Shown here: piece after piece, positions 26,152 to 35,630 of the stretch | Layout: the number at the start of each line of letters is the position of its first letter | How positions within the stretch are numbered: position 1 is the stretch's first letter | Assembly (NCBI RefSeq): GCF_019510245.1 | Contig: NZ_JAEKKT010000165.1 | Coordinates: 1-47,431 of the forward strand | DNA length: 47,431 nucleotides | Source of the DNA: Streptomyces sp. | Lineage (GTDB): Bacteria > Actinomycetota > Actinomycetes > Streptomycetales > Streptomycetaceae | Reading direction: 5' to 3' | Notes under the pieces: generated by a model | Databases searched by the model: none | What the model was told of the DNA's origin: nothing | The model's input: only the letters and a program-made list of their open reading frames with translations | Made by a program: the position numbers and the translations under genes

Positions 26152-26223
26152 GGGGCGCTGGGGGTACCCCCGGCCGAAGGCTGGGGGAGGAACTGCGCGA
26201 CCAGCCCCCACGCACCTGCAGCC
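26152..26223 (+). repeat. Dispersed intergenic repeat, copy 3
   Basis: This copy matches copy 1 almost base for base (GGGGGTACCCCC, CCGAAGGCTGGGGG, GAACTGCGCGACCAGCCCCC), apart from one C fewer and a shortened leading hairpin. It lies between the pdtaR terminator and the 3' end of livF and may terminate the liv transcript. Confidence 0.85.
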
Positions 26224-26233
26224 GACCGACTGC

Positions 26234-26950
26234 CTAGTCCTCGCCCAGGTAGGCCTTACGAACCGACTCGTCGTGCAGCAGATCCTGCCCACTGCCCGAC
26301 AGCACGATGTTGCCGACCTCCATGACGTGCCCCTGGTCGGCCAGCGACAGCGCCGCCTGCGCGTTCTGCTCGACCAGCAGAATCGTCGTCCCCTGCGACT
26401 TCAGCTCCACGATCGTCGCCATGATCTTCTGCATCATGATCGGCGACAGCCCCATCGACGGCTCGTCCAGCATCAGCAGCTTCGGCTGGGACATCAACGC
26501 CCGCCCCATCGCCAGCATCTGCTGCTCACCGCCCGAGAGGGTGCCCGCGGCCTGCTTGCGCCGCTCGCCCAGGATCGGGAAGAGGTCGTAGGCCCGCTGG
26601 ATGTCCTTCTCGATGCCCGCCCTGTCCTTCCGGAGGAACGCACCGAGCTGGAGGTTCTCCGCGATGGTCAGGCGGGGGAAGATGTGCCGGCCCTCGGGGG
26701 AGTGGGCGAGCCCGAGCGCGACGATCTTGTGCGCCGGGACCCCGCCGAGCGGCTTGCCGTCGAAGACGACCTTCCCCGAGGAGGGCTTGAGCAGCCCCGA
26801 CAGGGTACGCAGGGTCGTCGTCTTGCCGGCGCCGTTGGTGCCGATGAGGGTCACGACCTGACCGGCCTCGACGCTGAACGAGATGCCCTTGACGGCCTCG
26901 ATCTTGCCGTAGGCGACCCTGAGGTCCTCGACCTCCAGCAGTGCGGTCAC
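26234..26950 (-). CDS. livF: Branched-chain amino-acid ABC transporter ATP-binding protein LivF
   Basis: The 238-aa ATPase has Walker A GTNGAGKTT (37-45), the signature LSGGEQQ (138-144) and Walker B LLMLDEP (158-164). VEQNAQAALSLAD near the end is typical of LivF. With LivG it drives uptake of Leu/Ile/Val or related substrates through LivHM. Its GTG start overlaps the livG stop (GTGA). It is the last gene of the liv operon. Confidence 0.95.
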   Translation of the reverse strand: MTALLEVEDLRVAYGKIEAVKGISFSVEAGQVVTLIGTNGAGKTTTLRTLSGLLKPSSGKVVFDGKPLGGVPAHKIVALGLAHSPEGRHIFPRLTIAENLQLGAFLRKDRAGIEKDIQRAYDLFPILGERRKQAAGTLSGGEQQMLAMGRALMSQPKLLMLDEPSMGLSPIMMQKIMATIVELKSQGTTILLVEQNAQAALSLADQGHVMEVGNIVLSGSGQDLLHDESVRKAYLGED

Positions 26951-27894
26951 TGGGCCTCTCCCTTGGTGGTGCTGTCCGCCTCGGTGCTCTCCGCGCCGGC
27001 GTCCTCCGCTTCGGCCTCCTCCGCGTCGGTGGCCTCCGCGTCCGTGGCCGGGGCCGCGTCGGCGGTCTCGGCCACGGACGCGGCCTCCGCGGCCTCGACG
27101 GCGGCGGCCTCCGCCGCCCCCGGGTCGCCCTCGAAGGGCTCGCCCAGATAGGCGGCGATGACCCGGTCGTCCGCCTGTACGACGTCGGAGGTGCCCTCGA
27201 CGAGCTTCTCGCCCTGGACGAGGACGGCGACCCGGTCGCACAGGTTGAAGATGAAGCGCATGTCGTGCTCGATGACGAGAACGGCGATGCCCTTGTCCCG
27301 GATGGCGAAGACCAGTTCCTCGGTGGCCCGGGTCTCCTGCGGGTTCATGCCGGCCGTCGGCTCGTCGAGCAGCAGCAGGCCCGGCTCGCTGGCCAACGCG
27401 CGGGCGATCTCCAGCTTGCGCTGCTCGCCGTAGGGCAGGTTGCGCGCGAGGTGGTCGCGCTTGGCGGCCAGGCCGATGAACTCCAGGAGCTCCATGGCCT
27501 TCGCCTCGGACTCCTTCTCGGCCTTGCGGAAGCCGGGACCGCGCAGCAGCGCGGACCACAGGCCCTCCTTGGTCCGCGTGTGGCGGCCCACGAGGACGTT
27601 CTCCAGGACGGTCATGTTGGCGAAGAGCCGGATGTTCTGGAACGTCCGGGCGATGCCCGCCTGCGTCACCAGGTGCGGCTTGGGCGGCAGCACCTTGCCC
27701 TGGTAGGAGACCGTGCCCTCGGTGGGCACGTACAGGCCGGTGAGGCAGTTGAAGAAGGTGGTCTTGCCGGCGCCGTTCGGGCCGATCAGGCCGACGATCT
27801 CGCCGCTGTTGACCGTGAAGTCCACGGACCGGACGGCGGTCAGACCACCGAAGCGCATCGTGACGTCACGGGCTTCGAGTACAGGTGTCGTCAT
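26947..27894 (-). CDS. livG: Branched-chain amino-acid ABC transporter ATP-binding protein LivG
   Basis: The 315-aa protein has Walker A GPNGAGKTT (38-46), the signature PYGEQRKLEIARAL (154-167), Walker B LLLLDEP (173-179), switch His210, and the LivG-type insertion GRHTRTKEGLWSALLRGPGF. The ATPase ends at about residue 255. The last 60 residues are a low-complexity Ala/Glu/Asp-rich tail, longer than in most LivG proteins. The ATG overlaps no neighbour; livM ends six bases upstream. It acts with LivF at the inner face of the membrane. Confidence 0.95.
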   Translation of the reverse strand: MTTPVLEARDVTMRFGGLTAVRSVDFTVNSGEIVGLIGPNGAGKTTFFNCLTGLYVPTEGTVSYQGKVLPPKPHLVTQAGIARTFQNIRLFANMTVLENVLVGRHTRTKEGLWSALLRGPGFRKAEKESEAKAMELLEFIGLAAKRDHLARNLPYGEQRKLEIARALASEPGLLLLDEPTAGMNPQETRATEELVFAIRDKGIAVLVIEHDMRFIFNLCDRVAVLVQGEKLVEGTSDVVQADDRVIAAYLGEPFEGDPGAAEAAAVEAAEAASVAETADAAPATDAEATDAEEAEAEDAGAESTEADSTTKGEAQ

Positions 27895-27900
27895 GGTTCC

Positions 27901-29679
27901 TTACGCCCCTGCCTTGGTGACGGCCGGATCGTCGCTCAGCGTCGCCTGTGCCGGTACGTCGAGCTGGCCGGTCTCGTGGAACTCCAGCTGGCGGCGGCGG
28001 TTGGCGATGATGCCCTCCGGCCGGAACCGCATCAGCAGGATCAGCGCGACGCCGAAGGCGAACAGCTCGTAGTTCTGCAGGAACTGGAGCTTCTCCGGGA
28101 CCAGGTAGAGCACGCTCGCGCCGAGCAGCGGGCCGCTGACGGTGCCCATGCCGCCGAGGACGACGGCGGCCAGCAGGAAGGCCGAGTTGGGCGGGGCGGC
28201 GCCGGCGAACTGGTACGGCTGCGGGTTCACGCTGTAGTTGACGTGCGCCATCACGGTGCCGGCGAGGCCCGCGAGCGAGGCGCCGAGGGCGAAGGCGATC
28301 AGCTTGACGCGGAAGCCGTTGATGCCCATGGCGGTGGCGGCGGTCTCGTCCTCGCGGATGGCGATCCAGGAGCGGCCGATACGGGAGTCGGCGGCGCGGG
28401 TGAAGACGAGCACGACGATCGCCGTGACGATGAGCATCAGGAACAGGTAGTTGGCGAACCGGCCCAGGTTGTGCCCGAGGACGTCGTGCGACTCGCCCAG
28501 GTTGAACCCGAAGATGTTCAGGTCCGGGATCTGGGTGATGCCGTTCGGGCCGCGGGTGATGTTCGGTCCGGAGTCGCCGTCGAGGTTGTTGACGGTGATC
28601 CGGAAGATCTCACCGAAGCCGAGCGTGACGATGGCCAGGTAGTCGCCGCGCAGCCGCAGGGTCGGTGCGCCGATCAGCACACCGAAGACCAGCGAGGCGG
28701 CCATGCCGGTGAGGGCCGCGGCCCAGAACGGGAAGTGCACACCGGAGAACCGGGAGTACTCCGAGCCGGAGACCAGGGCGGCCGCGTAGGCGCCGACGCC
28801 GAGGAACGCGACGTAACCGAGGTCGAGGAGACCGGTCAGGCCGACCACGATGTTCAGGCCCAGGGCGACGGTGGCGAAGATCAGGATGTTCACGCCGACG
28901 TTGGCGTTGTGGTCGTCGTTCTGGGTGAACGGGAAGGCCACGGCGGCGACGAAGGCGAGCGCCGAGGCGAACCCCTTGTGGTGGGCCGCGGTGGTCGCGA
29001 AGCGGTCGACGAGGCCGGTGTGCATCAGACCCCAGGCGGCGAAGACGAGCAGCAGCAGGTAGCCGATGAAGGTCTCGCTGGCGTCGTTGTCGATGCCGAT
29101 GCCGTAGGAGAAGGCCAGCAGGCCGAGCGCGACGCCGACCGTGAGGACGAGGCGCTCGACGAGCGGCGACGCCTTGCCGGGAGCGGGCAGCTGAGGCTTG
29201 GTCAGGTAGCCGCGGAAGCCGGTGCCGGGGGCCGGGTGGGGCAGCGCGAGGGCGCCGACGACGGGCAGCGCGGAGGCCGCCATCGCCACGTAGGCGCCCG
29301 GGTCGAGGTTGACCAGGCCGCCGAGGTCCACGGCGATGGCGATGCCGGTGAACCAGCAGACGGCGAAGGCCGACAGGGTCGTCAGGAAGACCGGGGAGGT
29401 GGCGCCCGCCGGGTTCAGCCAGCGCAGCCCCTTGACGTCCCACAGGGTCAGCCCGGACAGCAGGGTGAGGACGCCGCCCACGAGGGCGAGGATCTGCAGG
29501 CCGGCCGGGTAGCCGTAGACCGTCAGGTCGCCGGGGAAGTCGGAGGTCCAGGTCCAGCTGAGGAAGGTGCTGGCGATGGTGCCCACGGCACCTACGACGA
29601 TGAGCAGCCGGGCGGCGGACAGCGGCAGCGGGACGGGCCCGCGGCCGGCCGTGGCCGGGGAGTTGGTGGTGTCGGTCAT
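27901..29679 (-). CDS. livM: Branched-chain amino-acid ABC transporter permease LivM
   Basis: The protein is 592 aa. The canonical LivM permease starts at about residue 255 (VGVNILIFATVALGLNIVVG) and contains the EAA-like loop IAIREDETAATAMGIN. The first 250 residues form an extra region with about six hydrophobic segments (e.g. LLIVVGAVGTIASTFLSW, LQILALVGGVLTLLSGLTLW). I chose the ATG at 29679 because of AGGG upstream; a GTG at 29688 overlapping the livH stop is possible and adds three residues. It pairs with LivH as the channel. Confidence 0.93.
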   Translation of the reverse strand: MTDTTNSPATAGRGPVPLPLSAARLLIVVGAVGTIASTFLSWTWTSDFPGDLTVYGYPAGLQILALVGGVLTLLSGLTLWDVKGLRWLNPAGATSPVFLTTLSAFAVCWFTGIAIAVDLGGLVNLDPGAYVAMAASALPVVGALALPHPAPGTGFRGYLTKPQLPAPGKASPLVERLVLTVGVALGLLAFSYGIGIDNDASETFIGYLLLLVFAAWGLMHTGLVDRFATTAAHHKGFASALAFVAAVAFPFTQNDDHNANVGVNILIFATVALGLNIVVGLTGLLDLGYVAFLGVGAYAAALVSGSEYSRFSGVHFPFWAAALTGMAASLVFGVLIGAPTLRLRGDYLAIVTLGFGEIFRITVNNLDGDSGPNITRGPNGITQIPDLNIFGFNLGESHDVLGHNLGRFANYLFLMLIVTAIVVLVFTRAADSRIGRSWIAIREDETAATAMGINGFRVKLIAFALGASLAGLAGTVMAHVNYSVNPQPYQFAGAAPPNSAFLLAAVVLGGMGTVSGPLLGASVLYLVPEKLQFLQNYELFAFGVALILLMRFRPEGIIANRRRQLEFHETGQLDVPAQATLSDDPAVTKAGA

Positions 29680-29684
29680 GCTGC

Positions 29685-30623
<939 letters not shown>

Positions 30624-30670
30624 CGCGTGGCCTCCATGTGGTGGGGAGCGTCAGGGGGGGCGTAGAGGGC

Positions 30671-30708
30671 GGGCCGCGCGGTGACGGTTGGTCTGTGCCG
30701 CGCGGCCC
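30671..30708 (-). terminator. Intercistronic hairpin between livK and livH
   Basis: GGGCCGCGCGG (30671-30681) pairs perfectly with CCGCGCGGCCC (30698-30708). It lies in the only large gap inside the liv operon, directly after the substrate-binding gene. Partial termination or protection of the livK mRNA end would give more binding protein than permease, a common arrangement. Confidence 0.65.
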
Positions 30709-30733
30709 TGGTACTGCAATGTGCTTCGGCTGG

Positions 30734-31957
30734 TTACTTCGGGGTGGCCACACCGCTCTGGACGGACTTCCACGCACCGCTGACGACCTTGTAGACGGTC
30801 AGCTGCTTGTTCGTGGTGTCGCCGTACTGGTCGAACGCGATCTTGCCGGAGATGCCGTCGAAGGTGTTCTTCTGGACGGCGCCGACGATCTGGGAGCGGG
30901 CGTCGTCCGGGATCTTGCCGTCCTTCACGACGCTGCCGATGGCCTTGATGATCGCGGTGGTGGCGTCGTAGGAGTACGAGCCGTAGGTGCCGTAGTCACC
31001 GGGGTACTTCTTGGCCTTGTAGGTGGCCACGAAGTCCTTGGCGGCGGGCAGGGTGTCGACCGGGACGCCGATCGACGTGGCGAGGTCGCCCTCGGCGGAC
31101 TTGCCGGCGGTCTTGATGTAGGTGTCGCTGAAGATGCCGTCGCCGCCGAACAGCGGGATGTTGGCGCCCGCGGCCTTGAGCTGCTTGGTGAGCACCTGGG
31201 CCTCGTCGTACTGGCCGCCGTAGTAGAGGATGTCGGCGCCCGAGTTCTTGATCTTGGTGACCAGGGTGGAGAAGTCGCGGTCACCGGTGTTGACGTGGTC
31301 GGTCCCGATGACCTTGCCGCCCTGCTTGACGAACTGCTCCGAGAAGATCTTCGACAGACCGGCGCCGTAGGTCTGCTTGTCGTCGACGACGAAGGCCTTC
31401 TTCTTCTTGGCGCCGTTGAAGGCGTAGTCCGCCGCGTAGGCGCCCTGGAGGGCGTCGGTGGTCGCGGTGCGGAAGTACGTCTTGAACGGGCGGGACGGGC
31501 TGGTCTGCCAGTTCTTGCCCATGGTCAGCTCGGGGTTGGTGTTGGACGGCGAGATCTCCACCAGGTTGGCGGTGGCGAAGACCTGCTGCATCTGCGTGGC
31601 CACACCGGAGTTGAGCGGGCCGACGACGCCGAGCACCGTCTTGTCCGAGACGAGCTGGGTGGCGTTCTGCTGGCCGGTGGCCGGAATCGCCTTGTCGTCC
31701 AGCGCCTTGATCTTGAAGGTGACGCCCGGGACGGTCTTGTTCTTGTTGGCGTCGTCGACGGCGATCTGGGCGCCGTACTGGATGCCGAGACCCGTGGCGG
31801 AGTTCTGGCCGGTCAGCGGGGCGTCGACGCCGATCGTGACCGTCACGTTGCCGCTGTCGCCGCTCTTGCTGTTGTCGTCGCGGGAGCCGCAGGCGGTGAG
31901 GGTCAGGGCTCCGGTGGTCAGCACGGAGGTAAGAATCACCAGAGAACGCTGTCGCAC
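30734..31957 (-). CDS. livK: Branched-chain amino-acid ABC transporter substrate-binding lipoprotein LivK
   Basis: The 407-aa protein has a lipoprotein signal with the lipobox LTAC (Cys23), then a Ser/Asp/Gly-rich linker and the periplasmic-binding fold of the LivJ/K type (GVDAPLTGQNSATGLGIQYG, VVGPLNSGVATQMQQVF, ILYYGGQYDEA). It captures amino acids outside the membrane for LivHMGF. The start is GTG with GGAAAGGA upstream. It is the first gene of the operon and follows a long region without genes. Confidence 0.95.
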   Translation of the reverse strand: MRQRSLVILTSVLTTGALTLTACGSRDDNSKSGDSGNVTVTIGVDAPLTGQNSATGLGIQYGAQIAVDDANKNKTVPGVTFKIKALDDKAIPATGQQNATQLVSDKTVLGVVGPLNSGVATQMQQVFATANLVEISPSNTNPELTMGKNWQTSPSRPFKTYFRTATTDALQGAYAADYAFNGAKKKKAFVVDDKQTYGAGLSKIFSEQFVKQGGKVIGTDHVNTGDRDFSTLVTKIKNSGADILYYGGQYDEAQVLTKQLKAAGANIPLFGGDGIFSDTYIKTAGKSAEGDLATSIGVPVDTLPAAKDFVATYKAKKYPGDYGTYGSYSYDATTAIIKAIGSVVKDGKIPDDARSQIVGAVQKNTFDGISGKIAFDQYGDTTNKQLTVYKVVSGAWKSVQSGVATPK

Positions 31958-32327
31958 AATCGATCCTTTCCGCGGGCATGCGCCCCCTCGCAGGGAACGA
32001 CGGATGCCGCGCCGGTACCGAACTCCCTATGGAGCGGTGACTGGCCGTGACTCTAAGCGCGGGTGAGGAACGTGGAGGAGAGCTTGTCCAAGGCTGTGAC
32101 GCTCTTGTTATGACACGAGGTAATGCAGAGCGGTACATCGTGGGGGGAAAGCAGGAATTGAGCCCGATTCGCCCCGTCCGCATTCTGAGAACCTGCAGGA
32201 CCCGGCATGATCCGTTCAGGTGTCTCGACGGTTTTGGGCATGACGCCCGGCCGTTGCTGTGGGCGACTTTCGAGACGGGCGGGAGACGCGGCGGACCCCG
32301 GGAACTGGGGTGGGACGGCGAATGCGG

Positions 32328-32364
32328 ATTACACGCGTATTACGTAGAGTTACGCCGAGGAAAG
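32328..32364 (+). promoter_or_regulatory. Candidate GlnR-type box
   Basis: The array reads ATTAC-n6-ATTAC-n5-GTTAC-n6-GAAAG (starts at 32328, 32339, 32349, 32360). The second half fits the Streptomyces GlnR pattern GTnAC-n6-GAAAC with one change. It lies about 370 bases upstream of livK. A nitrogen regulator on an amino-acid importer makes sense, but the distance is long and the site is imperfect. Confidence 0.35.
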
Positions 32365-32398
32365 AAAGTCAAGCCTTCGGAACTTTTTCGCATTTCTC

Positions 32399-32443
32399 GC
32401 GGGGCGGGCGGCGGCGCCGCCGACGGTTCGCTGCCCGCCCCGC
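32399..32443 (-). terminator. Hairpin downstream of the thioesterase gene
   Basis: GCGGGGCGGGC (32399-32409) pairs with GCCCGCCCCGC (32433-32443); the loop holds a further GGCGGCGCCGCC palindrome. A second stem (GGCCTCGGC/GCCGAGGCC, 32463-32487) lies closer to the gene. Together they probably terminate the minus-strand thioesterase transcript. Confidence 0.6.
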
Positions 32444-32508
32444 CGTCCTCTTACCGGGCGCCGGCCTCGGCATGCGGCGCCGAGGCCTTCGTCCCGGCGG
32501 GGCGCCCA

Positions 32509-33000
32509 TCAGGCGCCGGCGCCCCGGAGGTTGACCTCGTCGCCCGGGCGCACGTCACGCAGCAGGCAGGTCAGACGCGCGCTGCACACCCGGCGGTCCT
32601 CCTCGTCGCTGATCACGATCTCGTAGGTCGCCGTGGACCGCCCCCGGTGGACCGGCGTGGCCACGCCGGTGACCAGACCGGAGCGGGCCCCGCGGTGATG
32701 CGTGCAGTTCAGGTCGACACCGACCGCGAGCTTCGAACTGCCGCCGTGCAGCATGGCGCCGACCGAGCCCAGGGTCTCCGCCAGCACCGCGCTGGCACCG
32801 CCGTGCAGCAGCCCGTACGGCTGGGTGTTGCCTTCCACGGGCATGGTGCCGACGACCCGTTCCGCCGAAGCCTCGACGATCTGCACGCCCATCCGGTTGC
32901 CGAGGTGGCCCGCCGAGAAGAGGGCCCGCAGGTCGACGCCGAGCGAGGCGTACTCGTCGATGACCTCCTGCGGGAACTTCACGTGCTGCTGCTCGCCCAT
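32509..33000 (-). CDS. Hotdog-fold PaaI-type thioesterase
   Basis: The 163-aa protein has the hotdog signature NTQPYGLLHGGASAVLAETL, where the acidic residue after the HGG helix is typical of the PaaI/EntH-like acyl-CoA thioesterases. The end is VCSARLTCLLRDV. The likely role is hydrolysis of an aryl- or acyl-CoA; the substrate is unknown. The ATG at 33000 has GGAG upstream; longer in-frame starts run into the operator-like palindrome at 33037-33054. Confidence 0.87.
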   Translation of the reverse strand: MGEQQHVKFPQEVIDEYASLGVDLRALFSAGHLGNRMGVQIVEASAERVVGTMPVEGNTQPYGLLHGGASAVLAETLGSVGAMLHGGSSKLAVGVDLNCTHHRGARSGLVTGVATPVHRGRSTATYEIVISDEEDRRVCSARLTCLLRDVRPGDEVNLRGAGA

Positions 33001-33036
33001 GGGCCGGCTCCGTTCGTCGTGCGGCTGTCTCTCTCG

Positions 33037-33054
33037 ACTGAGCAAACGCTCAGT
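33037..33054. promoter_or_regulatory. Palindromic operator upstream of the thioesterase
   Basis: ACTGAGC-AAAC-GCTCAGT is a perfect 7-bp inverted repeat 36 bases before the thioesterase ATG and 36 after the oxidoreductase stop. Its size and TGAGC/GCTCA arms are typical of TetR-family operators. No TetR gene is adjacent, so a distant regulator would be needed. Confidence 0.6.
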
Positions 33055-33090
33055 AGGCCGCCGATTCTTCCAGACGCGCCCAGCGGGCCC

Positions 33091-35385
33091 TCAGACGGCG
33101 GCTGTCGGGTGCGGCACACCGGCCTCCAGGCGGACCACCACGGACTTGCTGGCGGGGGTGTTGCTGATGTCCGCCGTCGAGTCGAGCGGCACCAGCACGT
33201 TGGTCTCCGGGTAGTACGCGGCCGCGCAGCCCCGGGAGGTCGGGTAGTGCACCACCCGGAAGCCCGGCGCCCGGCGCTCCACGCCGTCCTTCCACTCACC
33301 GACCAGGTCCACGTACGCCCCGTCGGCGACGCCCAGCAGCCGCGCGTCCTCCGGGTTCACCAGGACCACCCGGCGGCCGTTCCTGATGCCCCGGTAGCGG
33401 TCGTCCAGGCCGTAGATCGTGGTGTTGTACTGGTCGTGCGAGCGCAGCGTCTGCAACAGCAGCCGCCCCTCGGGCAGTTCCGGGTACTCGACCGGGGCCG
33501 CGGTGAAGTTCGCCTTGCCGGTGGCCGTCGGGAAGCGCCGCTCGTCGCGCGGGGCGTGCGGGAGCGCGAAGCCACCCGGGTGCGCCACGCGCGCGTTGAA
33601 ATCGTCGAAGCCGGGGATCACGCGCGCGATACGGTCCCGGACCGTCGCGTAGTCCTTCTCGAACTCCTCCCACGGCGTGCGGCTGCTCTCGCCGAGCACC
33701 CGGCGGGCCAGCCGGCACACGATCGCCGGCTCCGACAGCAGGTGCGGGCTCGCGGGCTCCAGGCGGCCGCGCGAGGCGTGCACCATGCCCATGGAGTCCT
33801 CGACGGTGACGAACTGCTCGCCGCTGCCCTGGAGATCGCGTTCGGTCCGGCCGAGCGTCGGCAGGATCAGGGCCCGGGCGCCCGTGACGACGTGCGAGCG
33901 GTTGAGCTTCGTCGACACGTGCACGGTCAGCCGTGCCCGTCGCACCGCCGCCTCCGTGACCTCCGTGTCGGGCGTCGCGGAGACGAAGTTGCCGCCCATC
34001 GCGAAGAAGACCTTCGCCTCGCCGTCGCGCAGCGCGCGGATGGCCCGGACGACGTCGAAGCCGTGCTCGCGCGGGGGCGCGAAGCCGAACTCCTTCTCCA
34101 GGGCGTCCAGGAAGGCCGGGGCCGGCCGCTCGAAGATGCCCATCGTGCGGTCGCCCTGCACGTTCGAATGGCCGCGGACCGGGCACACGCCCGCGCCGCT
34201 CCGGCCGATGTTGCCGCGCAGCAGAAGGAAGTTGACGACCTCCCGGATGGTCGGCACCGAGTGCTTGTGCTGGGTGAGCCCCATGGCCCAGCAGACGATG
34301 GTGCGCTGCGAGGCGAGCACCATGCCGAGGGTCTTCTCGATCTCGTCGCGGGTGAGGCCGGTGGCGGTGAGCGTCTCCTGCCAGTCGGCGGCGCGGGCGG
34401 CCTCCGCGAACTCCTCGAAACCGTGGGTGTGCTCGCGCACGAACTCCTCGTCGACCGCGCCCTCGGTCTCCAGTACGAGCTTGTTGAGGAGGCGGAACAG
34501 GGCCTGGTCGCCGCCGATGCGGATCTGCAGGAAGAGGTCGGTGAGGGCGGCGCCCTTGACCATGCCCTGCGGGGTCTGCGGGTTCTTGAACCGCTCCAGG
34601 CCGGCTTCCGGGAGCGGGTTGACGCTGATGATCTTCGCGCCGTTTGCCTTGGCCTTCTCCAGCGCGGAGAGCATCCGGGGGTGGTTGGTGCCCGGGTTCT
34701 GCCCGGCGACGATGATCAGGTCGGCCTTGTACAGGTCCTCCAGCCGGACGCTGCCCTTGCCGATGCCGATCGTCTCGCTCAGCGCCGAGCCAGAGGACTC
34801 GTGGCACATGTTGGAGCAGTCCGGCAGGTTGTTCGTGCCCAGCTCGCGCGCGAACAGCTGGTACAGGAACGCGGCCTCGTTGCTGGTCCGCCCCGAGGTG
34901 TAGAAGACGGCCTCGTCGGGGGAGGAGAGGGCCGCGATCTCCTCGCCGATGATGTCGAAGGCGCGCTCCCAGCCGATCGGCTCGTAGTGCTCGGCGCCCT
35001 CGGCGAGGTACATGGGGTGGGTGAGCCGCCCCTGCTGGCCGAGCCAGTAACCGCTGCGGTGGTGCAGGTCGGCGACCGAGTGCGCGGCGAAGAACTCGGG
35101 GGTCACCCGGCGCAGGGTGGCCTCCTCGGCCACCGCCTTGGCGCCGTTCTCGCAGAACTCGGCCGTGTGCCGGTGCTCGGGCTCCGGCCAGGCGCAGCCG
35201 GGGCAGTCGAAGCCGTCCTTCTGGTTCACGCGCAGCAGCGTCAGCGCGGTGCGCTTCACGCCCATCTGCTGCTGGGCGATGCGCAGCGTGTGGCCGATGG
35301 CGGGCAGCCCGGCGGCCGCGTGCTTCGGCTCCGCGACCTGCGGCGCGTCCTGGACCGGATCCTCCTTGGGCGGCTTCGTCGCCAT
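33091..35385 (-). CDS. FdhF/YdeP-family molybdopterin oxidoreductase
   Basis: The 764-aa protein belongs to the YdeP group of formate-dehydrogenase-like molybdoenzymes. The N-terminal Cys61/Cys64 (CPGC) and Cys78 could bind an iron-sulfur cluster, although a clear fourth ligand is not seen. Molybdopterin-binding stretches include YTSGRTSNEAAFLYQLFARE, GQNPGTNHPRMLSALEKAKA and CPVRGHSNVQGDRTMGI; the C-terminal beta barrel contains QYNTTIYGLDDRYRG. Selenocysteine is absent. The substrate is not established for this group. The ATG has GAAGGAG upstream. No fdhD or cofactor gene is adjacent. Confidence 0.9.
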   Translation of the reverse strand: MATKPPKEDPVQDAPQVAEPKHAAAGLPAIGHTLRIAQQQMGVKRTALTLLRVNQKDGFDCPGCAWPEPEHRHTAEFCENGAKAVAEEATLRRVTPEFFAAHSVADLHHRSGYWLGQQGRLTHPMYLAEGAEHYEPIGWERAFDIIGEEIAALSSPDEAVFYTSGRTSNEAAFLYQLFARELGTNNLPDCSNMCHESSGSALSETIGIGKGSVRLEDLYKADLIIVAGQNPGTNHPRMLSALEKAKANGAKIISVNPLPEAGLERFKNPQTPQGMVKGAALTDLFLQIRIGGDQALFRLLNKLVLETEGAVDEEFVREHTHGFEEFAEAARAADWQETLTATGLTRDEIEKTLGMVLASQRTIVCWAMGLTQHKHSVPTIREVVNFLLLRGNIGRSGAGVCPVRGHSNVQGDRTMGIFERPAPAFLDALEKEFGFAPPREHGFDVVRAIRALRDGEAKVFFAMGGNFVSATPDTEVTEAAVRRARLTVHVSTKLNRSHVVTGARALILPTLGRTERDLQGSGEQFVTVEDSMGMVHASRGRLEPASPHLLSEPAIVCRLARRVLGESSRTPWEEFEKDYATVRDRIARVIPGFDDFNARVAHPGGFALPHAPRDERRFPTATGKANFTAAPVEYPELPEGRLLLQTLRSHDQYNTTIYGLDDRYRGIRNGRRVVLVNPEDARLLGVADGAYVDLVGEWKDGVERRAPGFRVVHYPTSRGCAAAYYPETNVLVPLDSTADISNTPASKSVVVRLEAGVPHPTAAV

Positions 35386-35630
35386 CGCACGCTCTCCTTC
35401 TACGCCGGCACCACTGCCCTGTGCACCCGATACTCGCACGCACCACCGACGACGATCGAGTACGGGCTGCCCGGCGGGAGCGGAAACCAATGCTTGCTTG
35501 AGACAGCCGCGCCCTTCCGGCACCCCGCCGGGCTCCGCGTCTCCGTCGGCCGGCGTGCGGCCGCCGGTGCGCTCACCGCACTCCCGGCCGCCGGCCCTCG
35601 CTGTCAGTGCGGCGTGGCAGGATCGGGGGC

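Larger units (their letters stand above)
31958..32508. other. Gene-free region upstream of livK
   Basis: No credible gene was found in these 551 bases. The livK promoter should lie in the left part (read on the minus strand). A less GC-rich patch at 32325-32400 contains phased TTAC repeats. Two hairpins at the right, 32399-32443 (11-bp stem) and 32463-32487 (9-bp stem), lie just downstream of the thioesterase stop and probably end its transcript. Confidence 0.7.

Noticed and set aside
33001..33045. A longer start for the thioesterase at 33045
   Set aside because: The extra residues come from the operator-like palindrome region and are not typical of the family; ATG 33000 has a GGAG site.
35480..35510. 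AATGCTTGCTTG motif upstream of polA as a regulator site
   Set aside because: It is only a short repeat of TGCTTG without a palindrome and cannot be assigned.
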